From Bacteroidota bacterium (GTDB lineage Bacteria > Bacteroidota > Bacteroidia > Chitinophagales > Chitinophagaceae), in the NCBI GenBank assembly GCA_023424015.1, contig JAFAEM010000002.1, positions 18,295 through 82,294 of the forward strand: a stretch of 64,000 bases of DNA, read 5' to 3'. Position numbers and translations under genes: made by a program. The notes below the pieces were generated by a model that saw only the letters and a program-made list of their open reading frames with translations, did not search any database and was not told where the DNA came from. Position 1 is the stretch's first letter. Each line of letters begins with the position of its first letter. Below, piece by piece: positions 33,849 to 45,200 of this stretch.

Positions 33849-35155
33849 TGATGCAGCAACACATTGGAAAGTACAGGTGGACCATCTGTGCCCTGATCTT
33901 TTTTGCCACAACCATCAACTACCTCGACCGCGCGGTGATCAGTTTGCTAAAGGGTCCACTTGAAAAAGAGTTTAACTGGACAGAATCCGACTATTCCAAT
34001 ATTGTGATCGCGTTCCAGTTGGCGTATGCATTTGGTATGTTGGTCGTGGGTCGTTTTATTGACAGGATCGGCACCAAGGTCGGTTATGCCCTCTCGATTG
34101 TACTCTGGAGTATTGCGGCAGGCGGTCATGCTTTTGTGAAAGGCACCCTGGGATTCATTGTTGCCCGTGCCGGATTGGGAGTAAGTGAAGCAGGTAATTT
34201 TCCTGCAGCGATTAAAACTGTAGCCGAATGGTTCCCCAAAAAGGAAAGAGCGCTTGCTACAGGCATTTTTAACTCCGGAGCAAACGTCGGTGCCATCCTC
34301 GCTCCACTGACCGTTCCTTTCATTGCAAAAGAGTGGGGATGGCAATGGGCTTTTATACTCACAGCTGTTACAGGTTTTATATGGTTGGTGTTCTGGATGA
34401 TCTTATATGAAGTGCCTGCCAGGCATAAGCGACTTAGCAAACCTGAATTTGATTATATCCACAGTGATGTGGATGAACAAATACCGATGGCTGGCGATGA
34501 TGCAGCAAAAAAAGCTGTGTCATGGATAAAACTGCTGGGCTTTAAACAAACATGGGCGTTTATTCTTGGAAAATTTCTCACCGACCCGGTTTGGTGGTTT
34601 CACCTGTTTTGGCTGCCTGCGTTCTTAAAAGCGGAATATGGTATCGAAGGCACCGGCATGGCCATTCCTATTGCAGCCGTGTACACTTTGTCAACGATCG
34701 GAAGTATTTGGGGCGGCTGGTTGCCGATGAAATTTATAAATAGTGGCTGGCCGGTGTTTCGCTCACGCAAGACTTCGATGCTGATCTATGCCTGCCTGGC
34801 ATTACCTGTTGTGTTTGCACAATACCTGGGTGGGTTTCATATGTGGCTGGCGGTAGGTATCATCGGTATCGCTACGGCTGCTCACCAGGCCTGGAGTGCG
34901 AATATATTTACAACCGTGTCGGATATGTTTCCCAAAAAAGCTATCGGTTCGGTAACTGGCCTGGGCGGTATGGCCGGCGCGCTGGGAGGCATACTGATCG
35001 CTAAACTCACCGGCCTGATCCTCGATCACTATCGCCCACTCGACAAACTGGAAACGGGTTACTATATCATGTTTTTGATCTGTGGTTTTGCTTACCTGAT
35101 CGCCTGGCTCATCATGCATTTCCTGGTACCGAAGATGAAGCGGGTGGATATTTAA
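33848..35155 (+). CDS. exuT: MFS hexuronate transporter (ExuT-like)
   Basis: A 435-residue major facilitator protein with 12 helices of the anion:cation symporter family. The conserved motifs YLDRAVIS in helix 1, GRFIDRIGTKVGYALSIVLWSIAAGGHAF between helices 2 and 3, and GLGVSEAGNFPAAIKTVAEWFPKKERALATGIFNSGANVG in helices 4-5 match ExuT-type hexuronate:H+ symporters. Gene context (uxaC, kdgK, eda) supports glucuronate or galacturonate uptake. Its ATG overlaps the eda stop by one base; it is the last gene, ending 24 bases before the convergent YdeI-like gene. Confidence 0.88.
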   Translation: MMQQHIGKYRWTICALIFFATTINYLDRAVISLLKGPLEKEFNWTESDYSNIVIAFQLAYAFGMLVVGRFIDRIGTKVGYALSIVLWSIAAGGHAFVKGTLGFIVARAGLGVSEAGNFPAAIKTVAEWFPKKERALATGIFNSGANVGAILAPLTVPFIAKEWGWQWAFILTAVTGFIWLVFWMILYEVPARHKRLSKPEFDYIHSDVDEQIPMAGDDAAKKAVSWIKLLGFKQTWAFILGKFLTDPVWWFHLFWLPAFLKAEYGIEGTGMAIPIAAVYTLSTIGSIWGGWLPMKFINSGWPVFRSRKTSMLIYACLALPVVFAQYLGGFHMWLAVGIIGIATAAHQAWSANIFTTVSDMFPKKAIGSVTGLGGMAGALGGILIAKLTGLILDHYRPLDKLETGYYIMFLICGFAYLIAWLIMHFLVPKMKRVDI

Positions 35156-35178
35156 GAGGTAGCGCGACCTAATGTATA

Positions 35179-35760
35179 TTAATGAAATTTTTTCCCTGAT
35201 GCCAACATCTCGATGATGGCCATCATACGTCTTGCCCTTGTCTCGGGCTTTTTGGCTGTTTGCAGACGCCAGTTAATTGCAAAACGATTTGTTTTGTTGA
35301 GGGTGTCAAAGAATTTTTTTGCTTTTGGTTTTTTAGAAAGTAAGGTCAGGAAGTCTTTGGGTAATTCTGTATTTGCCGGTGAATCATAAGCAGCCTGCCA
35401 TCGGCCGTCGGACTTTGCTGCTTCAATGTGTTTTATTCCCGCGGGTTTCATTCTTCCTGTTTCAATCAGTTTTTTCGCCCGCTCCACATTAAGTTTTGAC
35501 CAGATACTTCTGGCACGTCGCGGAGTAAATCGTTGCAGGTAGGAATTTTCATCATATCCATTGGCCAGTCCATCGATCCAGCCATAACACAAAGCAACTT
35601 CTACTGCTTCCTCATAAGTTACGGTAGCCACGCCAGACTGTTTCTTATAAAACTTCAGCCAGAGGCCCGTGGCAGATATGTGATTTTTCTTTAACCATTG
35701 TTCAAAGCTTTTGGAAGTTTTAAACGCTTTGATCGGCAAGCCGGCTTTTTGCGATTCCAT
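35179..35760 (-). CDS. YdeI/OmpD-associated (bacteriocin-protection) family protein
   Basis: A 193-residue cytoplasmic protein of the YdeI/OmpD-associated family. The signature is LWLKFYKKQSGVATVTYEEAVEVALCYGWIDG followed by YLQRFTPRRARSIWSKLN, and it ends with the basic segment NWRLQTAKKPETRARRMMAIIEML. Members have been linked with resistance to peptides or polymyxin in other bacteria, but the mechanism is unknown. It starts 5 bases after the stop of the receiver-PAS-kinase gene, so it is probably co-transcribed with two sensor kinases, an unusual setting that might mean the kinases respond to envelope stress (inference). Confidence 0.85.
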   Translation of the reverse strand: MESQKAGLPIKAFKTSKSFEQWLKKNHISATGLWLKFYKKQSGVATVTYEEAVEVALCYGWIDGLANGYDENSYLQRFTPRRARSIWSKLNVERAKKLIETGRMKPAGIKHIEAAKSDGRWQAAYDSPANTELPKDFLTLLSKKPKAKKFFDTLNKTNRFAINWRLQTAKKPETRARRMMAIIEMLASGKKFH

Positions 35761-35765
35761 CTTTG

Positions 35766-37214
35766 CTAATTTTCCGCGCTCAGGCTGATGATAAACTCCG
35801 TTCCCTTGCCCGGTTCGCTTTCTACCCGGATATCACCTTTGTGGGATTGAATAATGGAATAGGATGCTGACAGGCCCAGGCCGATCCCGTTTCTTTTGAG
35901 TGTGAAAAAAGGCTCGAAAAGCCTTTGCTGGTATTCGGCGGGTATGCCTTTGCCATTATCCTTTATCGAAACGTAATACTGGGGCCCATTTTCATCAAGC
36001 GTGATCGTCAGTTCGCCCTTGCCATATTCCATGGCTTCAACCGCATTGATCATGATATTGGTCATTGCGATCACCAGTTTGGATTTATTGGCTGATATGT
36101 CAAGTGGTGTAACTGGATAATTTTTATTTATCGCTATCTTTTGCAGATCGAGCCGATCCGAGACAAGTCCAATGCTTTCATCCACGATCGACTGAAGGCT
36201 GTACTTTTTAAAAACAGGGTCGAGTGGCTTGGTGAGGTTGAGCAGTTCAGTAATAATATGGTTAATGCGAATGCAGTTGCGTTGCATGATCCCCACCAGG
36301 TTTTTCTGGCTTTCTTCGTTTTCGCTATAAGGCGGTGTAAAATGATCGACCGAGAGCAGGATATTATTAAGCGGGTTCCTGATCTCATGCGCAAGCGTGC
36401 GCATCAGCCGCTCGTTGGCAGCCAGCTTTTGCGCCTGCAGGTTGGCCAGCTCTGCCTTTTTAATATTAGTAATATCATGCAGGATGCCATGTATCAAAAG
36501 TTCATCGGCCTCCTCTTTGGGAAATGATAGGGATAGCAGGCATGATTTCACTTCTCCTGCAGGATTCTCCACCTCAATGGGCAGATCAGCTACATCCTCC
36601 TTTTTCTGGAACAGCTCATTGAGAATATTTTTCTGCTGCCCAGCTTTTATAAAATCAAAAAGACTTCGGTTCAGCAACTGATCTTTTTCCAGCTGAAAAA
36701 GTTTTGTGGACGCCTGGTTCACTTCTGTCAACATCAGGCTGGTATCGGTGATAAACACTGCGTCCTTGGATGTCTGGAAAAGGTTCCGATACTTGTTTTC
36801 CTGGGATTTCAGTTCTTTCAGGTCAGCGGCGTGTTCGAGTGAGTACCTTATACAACGCTCCAGCTTTTCGGTCGTCAGTTCTGACTTGACCAGGTAGTCG
36901 GTAGCCCCATATTTCATGGCTTTGATGTCGATATCCTTATTGCCCTTCCCTGTGAGTAGTACCACGGGGTCGTAAAACTCCGCGCGATCTACTTCCTGCA
37001 AAAGTTCCAGCCCTGTATGGCTGCCCAGCCGGTAATCAACAAAATAAATATCGTATTCCCGGGCATTGATCTTTTGCAATCCGTCCTGGTAATTATTGTA
37101 CCAGTCGATGTGGAAATTACTTCCTTCTATGGCCTGGATATAATCGCTGATGATAAAAAAATCCTCTTCATCGTCATCAATGATTGCAACCCTGATGTCT
37201 TTGGCATTCAGCAT
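35766..37214 (-). CDS. Receiver-PAS-histidine kinase
   Basis: A 482-residue soluble signalling protein. Residues 1-125 form a receiver domain with acidic pocket DDDEED and phospho-acceptor D60 (DIYFVDYRLG). A PAS domain spans about 135-255. The HisKA helix has phospho-acceptor H276 in RTLAHEIRNPLNN, and the HATPase domain (about 370-480) has boxes NIMINAVEA, DNGKGIPAE and GIGLGLSASYSI. It starts 4 bases after the next kinase gene stops and ends 5 bases before the YdeI-like gene. No membrane segment is seen, so input comes from phosphotransfer and the PAS domain. Confidence 0.93.
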   Translation of the reverse strand: MLNAKDIRVAIIDDDEEDFFIISDYIQAIEGSNFHIDWYNNYQDGLQKINAREYDIYFVDYRLGSHTGLELLQEVDRAEFYDPVVLLTGKGNKDIDIKAMKYGATDYLVKSELTTEKLERCIRYSLEHAADLKELKSQENKYRNLFQTSKDAVFITDTSLMLTEVNQASTKLFQLEKDQLLNRSLFDFIKAGQQKNILNELFQKKEDVADLPIEVENPAGEVKSCLLSLSFPKEEADELLIHGILHDITNIKKAELANLQAQKLAANERLMRTLAHEIRNPLNNILLSVDHFTPPYSENEESQKNLVGIMQRNCIRINHIITELLNLTKPLDPVFKKYSLQSIVDESIGLVSDRLDLQKIAINKNYPVTPLDISANKSKLVIAMTNIMINAVEAMEYGKGELTITLDENGPQYYVSIKDNGKGIPAEYQQRLFEPFFTLKRNGIGLGLSASYSIIQSHKGDIRVESEPGKGTEFIISLSAEN

Positions 37215-37218
37215 TAAA

Positions 37219-38346
37219 TTAGCGGCTTTGAGGTAAAATTAATGTAAATGTGGCGCCATAATCCTGGTTCGGTTCCCCATATATGATTCCACCGTGATTA
37301 TCGACGATCTTTTTACCTATTGCAAGTCCCATGCCTGCGCCGGGATATTCCGATTTGCCATGCAGACGGACAAAAGGTTTAAAAATTCTTTCCGCATATT
37401 CCCGGTCAAATCCGATCCCTTCATCCCGGATGCAGATCCGGGCATACTCCCGGTCGGGGTCGAGGTTGTAATGCGTCTTTTCCGCGTGTGTGAGTGTGTT
37501 GCTCCGTACAGTTATTTGTATGGGCAGATCCCTGCGGGCAAAAACCACGGCATTTATCAATAACTGTTTAAACAATTCCTGCAATTGCAGTTTGTCTCCC
37601 CATAACAACGGAAGTTCGGTACAATCGAAGTTTATGTTTTTATCTGGGTTATTTTGTTGCAATTCCTTCAGCACTTTCGACAATATCACTGCGGTATCAC
37701 AGGTCATGTATTGCAGTGTAGCAGTGCCAAATGCAGACCAGGTCGACAGTTTGTCGATCAGTGTGCGCATTTCTGAAATATTGTTTTGCATCCGCTGGTA
37801 ATAAGTCTGCAGATCTTCTGAATTGTTTTTTTGTATAAGCCGGTCGAGTAAAAGAGACACTTTCCTAAGCGGGGCGTCCAGGTCATGGGCTGCTATATCG
37901 ATAAATTCGGCATAATCTTTCCGATAATTCTCCTGGTTTTTTCCCTCGTCAGGACGATATGTATTCTGTACATATTTTTTTACAGCGAATAATACCGACG
38001 ATAAAGAGGTGTTGAGTGCCGGTGCCGCGCGCATCGCATCAAACCGGAAAAGAACAGGATCTTTACCAGCCCCGGTGGCGAGGAACGAAAACTGCGCTGT
38101 TTCATTTTCTGACAGCTCGAGGCATTTTTGCCATTTTTTTCCCAGATCTTGTGTTTGTCCCGGCGTGTAAGATTGCAACGGATCAGGAGTTTGAAATGGA
38201 AATGGTTTTTGCCAGTCGACAGCGGACTCAAAAAAAGTTTCTATTGGAGAACTGGCAAATAACACTTCCCTGTTCGAAGGGTCGAAGATAAAAAACAGGT
38301 GTGAGTAAGAATGCGGGTTTTGATTTAATATCGACTCAATACTCAT
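37219..38346 (-). CDS. Sensor histidine kinase with PAS-like N terminus
   Basis: A 375-residue soluble histidine kinase. Residues 15-130 look like a degenerate PAS domain (HLFFIFDPSNREVLFASSPIETFF). The dimerisation helix carries H154 in IDIAAHDLDAPLRK, the phytochrome-kinase-like form; the ATPase domain follows with QLLINAVVFAR, DEGIGFDREYAERIFKPF and GAGMGLAIGKKIVDNHGG. First gene of the minus-strand trio kinase, receiver-kinase, YdeI-like. It is divergent from the receiver gene starting at 38373, with only 26 bases between the starts. Confidence 0.92.
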   Translation of the reverse strand: MSIESILNQNPHSYSHLFFIFDPSNREVLFASSPIETFFESAVDWQKPFPFQTPDPLQSYTPGQTQDLGKKWQKCLELSENETAQFSFLATGAGKDPVLFRFDAMRAAPALNTSLSSVLFAVKKYVQNTYRPDEGKNQENYRKDYAEFIDIAAHDLDAPLRKVSLLLDRLIQKNNSEDLQTYYQRMQNNISEMRTLIDKLSTWSAFGTATLQYMTCDTAVILSKVLKELQQNNPDKNINFDCTELPLLWGDKLQLQELFKQLLINAVVFARRDLPIQITVRSNTLTHAEKTHYNLDPDREYARICIRDEGIGFDREYAERIFKPFVRLHGKSEYPGAGMGLAIGKKIVDNHGGIIYGEPNQDYGATFTLILPQSR

Positions 38347-38372
38347 GCGCGTTATTTATAAAACTACAACTA

Positions 38373-38735
38373 ATGCTAAAGTTAAAAGTTTTAATGATTG
38401 ATGATGAGATCGACTACTGTAAAATAATGGAGAGTTATTTTAAGCGGAAGAATTATGAGGTCGATCTTGCTTTCAATCTAACTGAAGGATTACAGCGTAT
38501 CGACGATATTAAACCAGACATTTTATTTCTGGACAATAATTTGCCCGACGGGAAAGGATGGTCACATGTGGAATCCATAGTGGAAAAAAATCCACACCTT
38601 AAAATATACCTGGTAAGCGCCTATCATCAAAAAGGTGATTTTTTTTATGAGTCATCCAATGTTACGATCTGGGAAAAGCCCCTGACGATGAATCTGCTCA
38701 ATGAACATTTTCAGACCCTTCAGGTCGAGCAATAA
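38373..38735 (+). CDS. Stand-alone response regulator receiver
   Basis: A 120-residue protein consisting of one receiver domain: acidic pocket MIDDEIDY, phospho-acceptor D54 (LFLDNNLPDG), the switch residue region YLVSAYHQKG and lysine in IWEKPLTM. There is no output domain, so it resembles CheY or a phosphorelay shuttle such as Spo0F. The ATG at 38373 is preferred; an upstream in-frame ATG at 38301 would overlap the divergent kinase gene. The last 16 bases overlap the end of the convergent receiver gene. Confidence 0.88.
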   Translation: MLKLKVLMIDDEIDYCKIMESYFKRKNYEVDLAFNLTEGLQRIDDIKPDILFLDNNLPDGKGWSHVESIVEKNPHLKIYLVSAYHQKGDFFYESSNVTIWEKPLTMNLLNEHFQTLQVEQ

Positions 38736-39271
38736 CTGAGAAGGTGCCTGGCAACAATTTCCAGTTCACCCATGCTGGATGGCTTGATCACATACTCCTG
38801 TGCACCTGAGTCAAGGCAAAGATTTTTGTAATGCTCTGAGCCCGATGTGCTCCAGATGATCTTCGGTATAGATTCATACCGTTGGTTGCGTTTCAGTTCC
38901 TTCAATATTTCAGCACCGTTTAGTTCGGGCATATTGTAGTCCAGCACGATCAGCTCCGGTAAATCTTCATCGGGTATCTTTTCTATGGAAGCCAGGAGCT
39001 TTTTGCCGCTATTATAGAACAAAAGCGAAAGATTGGGATCAAGGGCGGAAAAGATCTCTTTCAGAAATTCCTCCTCGTCCGGATCGTCTTCTCCAAAGAT
39101 AATTTGCCTGGTCGGAGAGATCTCGCGATTGGATTGGGTTGCAGGGGTTAGTGGCACAGTTTTGTGTGTAGTGTTTGGTTTATTGAAGGTAAGAAAATAT
39201 TCATCTTGCCGTTTTTTCCTGCAATTTTTTTTGAATAGAAATTTTAAATTTAAACAGCCATCTTCAACCAT
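38720..39271 (-). CDS. Response regulator receiver with N-terminal extension
   Basis: A receiver-only protein of up to 183 residues: acidic pocket FGEDDPDEEEF near 60, phospho-acceptor D111 (IVLDYNMPELNG), serine/threonine switch IIWSTSGSEH, lysine YVIKPSS. This is the Rcp1-like subgroup often paired with phytochrome-type kinases. The first 55 residues are basic and not domain-like; an in-frame GTG at 39157 would give 145 residues and leave a more normal 140-base divergent promoter region before the poly-HAMP kinase gene, so the start is uncertain. Its 3' end overlaps the convergent receiver gene by 16 bases. Confidence 0.82.
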   Translation of the reverse strand: MVEDGCLNLKFLFKKNCRKKRQDEYFLTFNKPNTTHKTVPLTPATQSNREISPTRQIIFGEDDPDEEEFLKEIFSALDPNLSLLFYNSGKKLLASIEKIPDEDLPELIVLDYNMPELNGAEILKELKRNQRYESIPKIIWSTSGSEHYKNLCLDSGAQEYVIKPSSMGELEIVARHLLSYCST

Positions 39272-39297
39272 TCATTCCTCTATTCTTAATAAGTCTA

Positions 39298-42200
39298 ATG
39301 AAAAAAAAATCTAATTCCACTACCCGTGCCACCGGTACAGCCGAAATGCCCGCTCCAAAGAAGTCCGCAGCAAAAAAAAATGGTAAGACAAATGGGAAAC
39401 CCCACACGGGGGAAAATATTAGTCTCGTAAACTCATCAACGGATTTTACGGATCACCTGGATAGCCGTGAGCTTTTAAAAGTCCTGACAGAGGTGAGAAG
39501 CGGTAACTTCTCGGTGCGAATGCCGATCGACAAAATCGGCGTCAGTGGTAAGATCTGCGATGTGTTTAATGAGATTATCTCACTCAATGAAAACCTGGTG
39601 GAAGAACTCAACCAGGCACGTAATACCATCGGCAGAAAAGGGCACCTGAATCACCGGGTAAGCCTGCCCCGGCACGCAAAAGGTTCGTGGTCATCAAGCG
39701 TTGAAGCGATCAACAGCCTGATATCAGACCTCGTTCACCCCACCATCGAGATCGCTCATGTGATCAGTTCTGTGGCAAAGGGAAACCTGTCACAGGAAAT
39801 GCCACTTCGTATCGGTGATCACGTATTACAGGGTGAGTTTGCCAAAATCGCGGCGGAAGTAAATGACATGGTAAAACAGCTTAACCTGTTTTCGATGGAA
39901 GTAACGCGTGTGGCAAGGGAAGTGGGTAGTGAAGGTAAGCTGGGTGGACAGGCGAAGGTGAAAGGAGTAGCAGGTGTATGGAAAGACCTTACCGATTCGG
40001 TAAACCAGATGGCAGGTAACCTGACCGCACAGGTGAGAAATATCGCCGAAGTAACAACGGCTGTGGCAAAAGGTGACCTGCGTAAGAAGATCACAGTGGA
40101 TGTGCAGGGTGAGATCCTTGAACTGAAGGATACGATCAATACGATGGTGGATCAGCTCAACTCATTCTCATCGGAAGTGACGCGTGTGGCGCGTGAAGTG
40201 GGAACTGATGGTAAACTGGGTGGCCAGGCGGAAGTGCAGGGTGTCGCAGGAACCTGGAAGGATCTGACGGACTCGGTTAACCAGATGGCCTCCAACCTGA
40301 CAGGACAGGTGAGAAATATTGCGGAAGTGACCACCGCAGTGGCGCGGGGCGACCTGTCAAGAAAGATCACCGTGGATGTAAAAGGGGAGATCCTGGAGTT
40401 GAAGAATACCATCAATACCATGGTGGACCAGTTGAATTCATTCTCTGTAGAGGTAACCCGTGTGGCACGTGAAGTAGGTAGTGAAGGTAAACTCGGTGGT
40501 CAGGCAACGGTAAAAGGAATTGGTGGGGTATGGAAAGACCTGACAGATTCGGTGAACCAGATGGCGGGTAACCTGACTGCACAGGTAAGAAATATCGCTG
40601 AAGTGACCACAGCGGTTGCGAAAGGTGACCTGTCAAGAAAAATCACTGTGGATGTAAAAGGTGAGATCCTCGAGTTGAAGGATACGATCAATACGATGGT
40701 GGATCAGCTCAACTCCTTTGCATCGGAAGTAACCCGCGTGGCGCTTGAAGTAGGTACCGAAGGCAAACTAGGCGGACAGGCCAAAGTACAGGACGTTGGC
40801 GGTACCTGGAAAGACTTAACGGAATCGGTGAACCAGATGGCCTCCAACCTCACTGCCCAGGTAAGAAATATTGCGGATGTAACTACCGCGGTGGCCACAG
40901 GTGACCTTTCAAAGAAGATCACGGTGAATGTGGCAGGTGAGATCCTCGAACTGAAGAATACCATCAACACGATGGTGGATCAGCTCAACTCATTCGCATC
41001 GGAAGTAACGCGTGTGGCGCTGGAAGTGGGTACCGAAGGTAAACTCGGCGGCCAGGCCAAGGTACAGGGTGTGGGGGGTACCTGGAAGGATTTGACGGAC
41101 TCGGTAAACCAGATGGGTTCCAACCTGACCGCACAGGTGAGAAATATCGCGGAAGTGACGACAGCGGTTGCGAAAGGAGACCTGTCGAGAAAAATTACCG
41201 TGGATGTAAAAGGCGAGATCCTTGAATTGAAAAATACCATCAACACGATGGTGGATCAGCTAAACTCCTTCGGTTCTGAGGTATTTCGTGTGGCCCGCGA
41301 AGTAGGTAGTGAAGGTAAACTGGGTGGCCAGGCTGATGTACCCGGCGTGGAAGGTCTTTGGAAGGATCTCACCGACTCGGTAAATAAAATGGCATCCAAC
41401 CTTACTTCCCAGGTAAGAAATATCGCAGAGGTAACAACGGCGGTGGCGAACGGCGACTTGTCACGGAAGATCGAAGTGGATGTAAAAGGCGAGATCCTCG
41501 AACTGAAGAATACGATCAACACGATGGTGGAACAGCTCAGGGCCTTTGCCTCGGAGGTAACCCGTGTGGCTCGGGAAGTAGGTACGGAAGGTAAGCTGGG
41601 CGGTCAGGCCAATGTGCCTGGTGTGGCAGGTACCTGGAAAGATTTGACCGACTCCGTAAACCAAATGGCCGGCAACCTTACCGCACAGGTAAGAAATATT
41701 GCCGACGTGGCGATCGCCGTGGCCAATGGAGATATGTCGAGAAAAATTACGGTGGATGTACGCGGCGAGATCCTGCAGTTGAAAGAAACACTGAATACGA
41801 TGGTGGACCAGTTGCGTGCCTTCGCATCTGAAGTAACCCGCGTGGCCCGTGAAGTGGGTACAGATGGCAAACTCGGTGGACAGGCATTCGTGCCGGGTGT
41901 GGCGGGTACCTGGAAAGACCTTACCGATTCGGTGAACCAGATGACCGGTAACCTGACTGGCCAGGTTCGTAATATCGCGGAAGTTACAAAAGCCGTGGCA
42001 TCGGGTGACCTTACCAAGAAAGTGACGATCGATGTACAGGGTGAAATATTTGAACTGAAGAATACTATCAATACGATGGTGGACCAACTTAACTCCTTTG
42101 CCTACGAGGTAACCCGTGTGGCACGGGAAGTGGGTACGGATGGTAAACTCGGTGGACAAGCAGAAGTGCAGGGCGTGGCGGGTACCTGGAAGGATCTTAC

Positions 42201-45200
42201 CGATTCGGTAAACATGATGGCTTCCAACCTTACCAACCAGGTAAGAGGTATTGCTAAAGTGGTGACGGCGGTGGCAACAGGTAATCTGAAACAAAAACTT
42301 TCTATCGTTTCGAGGGGTGAGGTAGCTCAACTTATCGATACGATCAATGAAATGATCGATACCCTCGCGCTATTTGCCGACCAGGTGACCAATGTGGCCC
42401 GTGAAGTGGGTGTGGAAGGACGACTCGGTGGACAGGCTTCTGTACCCGGTGCTTCAGGTATCTGGAAAAACCTGACGGAGAACGTAAACCAGCTGGCAGA
42501 AAACCTGACCACGCAGGTGCGGGCGATCTCAGAAGTGGCCAGCGCGGTAACAAAAGGTGACCTTACCCAGCGTATCCGCGTAGAGGCTCAGGGTGAGGTG
42601 GAAGCATTGAAGGATACGATCAACCAGATGATCGCCAACCTGAAACAAACCACGCAGAAAAATCAGGAGCAGGACTGGCTCAAATCCAACCTTGCCAAGT
42701 TTACCCAGATGTTGCAGGGACAAAAAGATCTCAACACTGTTACACGTCGTATCCTTTCAGAGCTGGCCCAGGTGGTCAATGCGCAAAAAGGGATGTTCTA
42801 TATTTTGGAACAGGATGATGTTTCAAAAGAACCAAAACTCAAACTGTTTGCAGCCTATGCTTATGGCGATGAAGTGAAAGCCTCAAAGGAATTTTCACTC
42901 GGTGAAGGACTGGTAGGTCAGTGTGCTTTGGAAAAACAACGGATACTTTTGACTAATGTTCCAAAAAATTATCTCAAGATCGGTTCCGGACTGGGTAAAT
43001 CCACACCGGTTAACCTGGTCGTATTGCCTGTATTATTTGAGAAAGAAATTAAAGCGGTCATTGAACTGGCTTCATTTGAGACTTTCACCGATATACACCT
43101 CGATGTACTCAGCCAGCTTACCGAAAGTATCGGTATTGTGTTAAATACGATTGAAGCCAATACCAGGACGGAAAGCCTGCTGGTGCAATCACAGTCGCTC
43201 GCGGATGAGTTGAGACGCACCAACGAGGAATTGCAGGATAAAGCACACCTGCTGGTAAAGCAAAAAGAAGAAGTGGAAGCCAAGAACAAGGAAGTGGAAG
43301 AGGCGCGGTTGTCGCTGGAAGAAAAAGCCGAACAGCTCCAACTTACTTCCAAATACAAATCCGAGTTCCTTGCAAACATGTCTCATGAATTGCGCACGCC
43401 TCTGAACTCCCTGCTCATCCTGGCCCAGCAACTATATGAGAACCATGATGGCAATCTGAACGACAAGCAGGTGAGCTATGCCAAAACGATCCATAGTTGC
43501 GGTGATGACCTTATCCAGTTAATCAATGATATTCTCGATCTTTCCAAGATCGAATCAGGTTATATATCCACTGATTTTATCAACCTGCCATTTTCCGAGA
43601 TCACCACATTTGTGGAGACAACTTTCAAACATATTTCCGAGAATCGAAACCTCCGCTTTAAGATCGAACTCGATGATCAATTGCCTGCCAGCCTGGAAAC
43701 GGATGCACAGCGACTCAACCAGATCCTCAAGAATCTCCTGTCCAACGCGTTTAAGTTTACAGAGAAAGGCGAAGTGGTGTTCCGGATCTATGAGGCTGAA
43801 AATGGGTGGCGACAAACTTCAAGTCTCGACAATGCCAAAAAAGTGGTGGCATTTGAGATCAAGGATACTGGAATAGGTATTTCAAAAGAAAAACAGAATA
43901 TCGTATTCGAAGCCTTTCAACAGGCCGAAGGATCTACCAGTCGCAAGTATGGTGGTACCGGCCTTGGCCTGTCTATCAGCCGCGGTCTTGCCGATCTGTT
44001 GGGCGGAACCATCGAGCTCCAGAGTGAAGTAGGGCAGGGAAGCGTGTTTACTCTATACCTGCCAATAGATTATAACCCGGTGCTGGTGAAAAAGGAAAAA
44101 CAAAGCTCATTGAAAATAAGTGAGTATAAACTGAGTGAGGGGATAGAAGAGGCTGAGATCATACAGTCTGTTCCGACGATCAAGAAAAGTGAGACCAAAG
44201 ACCTTGACGCGCTTAATGAGATCATCAATGAAATGGGCGATGACCGGAACAATATTGTTACGGGTGACAAAGTGGTGCTGGTGATCGAAGATGATCCGCG
44301 CTTTGGAAAGATCATGATCGAAAAAGCACATGAGCTTGATCTCCGGGTGGTAGTGGCTACTAGTTTCGGGTCGGTGTTTGAACTGGTCAATAAATACTGT
44401 CCCATCGCGATTACGCTGGATGTAAAGCTGCCGGACGCCAGTGGATGGCGTATCCTCGACCTGTTTAAGAATGATATCAACTTCAGGCATATTCCGGTTC
44501 ACCTCATTTCAGGCGAAGAGAATCGCCTGCTGGCCATGCACCGTGGGGCCCGAAGTTTTAATTTGAAACCACTTAGTACTGATGCGCTGGATGTCTTGTT
44601 CAATGATATTGTCAGCTTCAGCGATATCAGGCAAAAACAATTGCTGATCATCGAGGACAATGAGTTTGATTCTTCACATGTGAGCCGTATCCTCGAGAAT
44701 GGCGACCTGATCGGTATTGACGTAGCCAATACCGGCCATAGTGCTTTGCAGATGATCAGGGAAAAAGAGTATGATTGTGTGATCGTGGACTATATGCTGC
44801 CTGATATCGGCGGATTGGAACTCGTGTCACAGATCAGTACAAACAGCAAAAAGCAAATGATTCCTATATTGGTCTATTCCGCACGCGATTTTTCACCCAA
44901 GGAAAGAACACAGCTGAAACAGTTTGCCAACCGGATATTACTCAAAGATGTCAGTTCACTCGACCTTTTGCTTGAAGAAACCGTTATGATGCTTCATATC
45001 GATCACAAAGACCTGTTACCTGAAAAAAGGCGTTTGATAGAAAACCTCCGGTCCAAGAACGATGTGCTCACTAATAAGAAAGTGTTGGTAGTTGATGACG
45101 ATGTTCGTAATTTGTTTGCATTGACAACGGCATTTGAGCGTTATAAGATTCAGACAGTTACAGCCGAAAGCGGTCACGAGGCGATGAGCATACTCGAGGA

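Noticed and set aside
41461..42330. 289-residue minus-strand frame opposite the poly-HAMP repeats
   Set aside because: Same-length shadow frames recur every 276 bp because of the repeats; no independent coding evidence.
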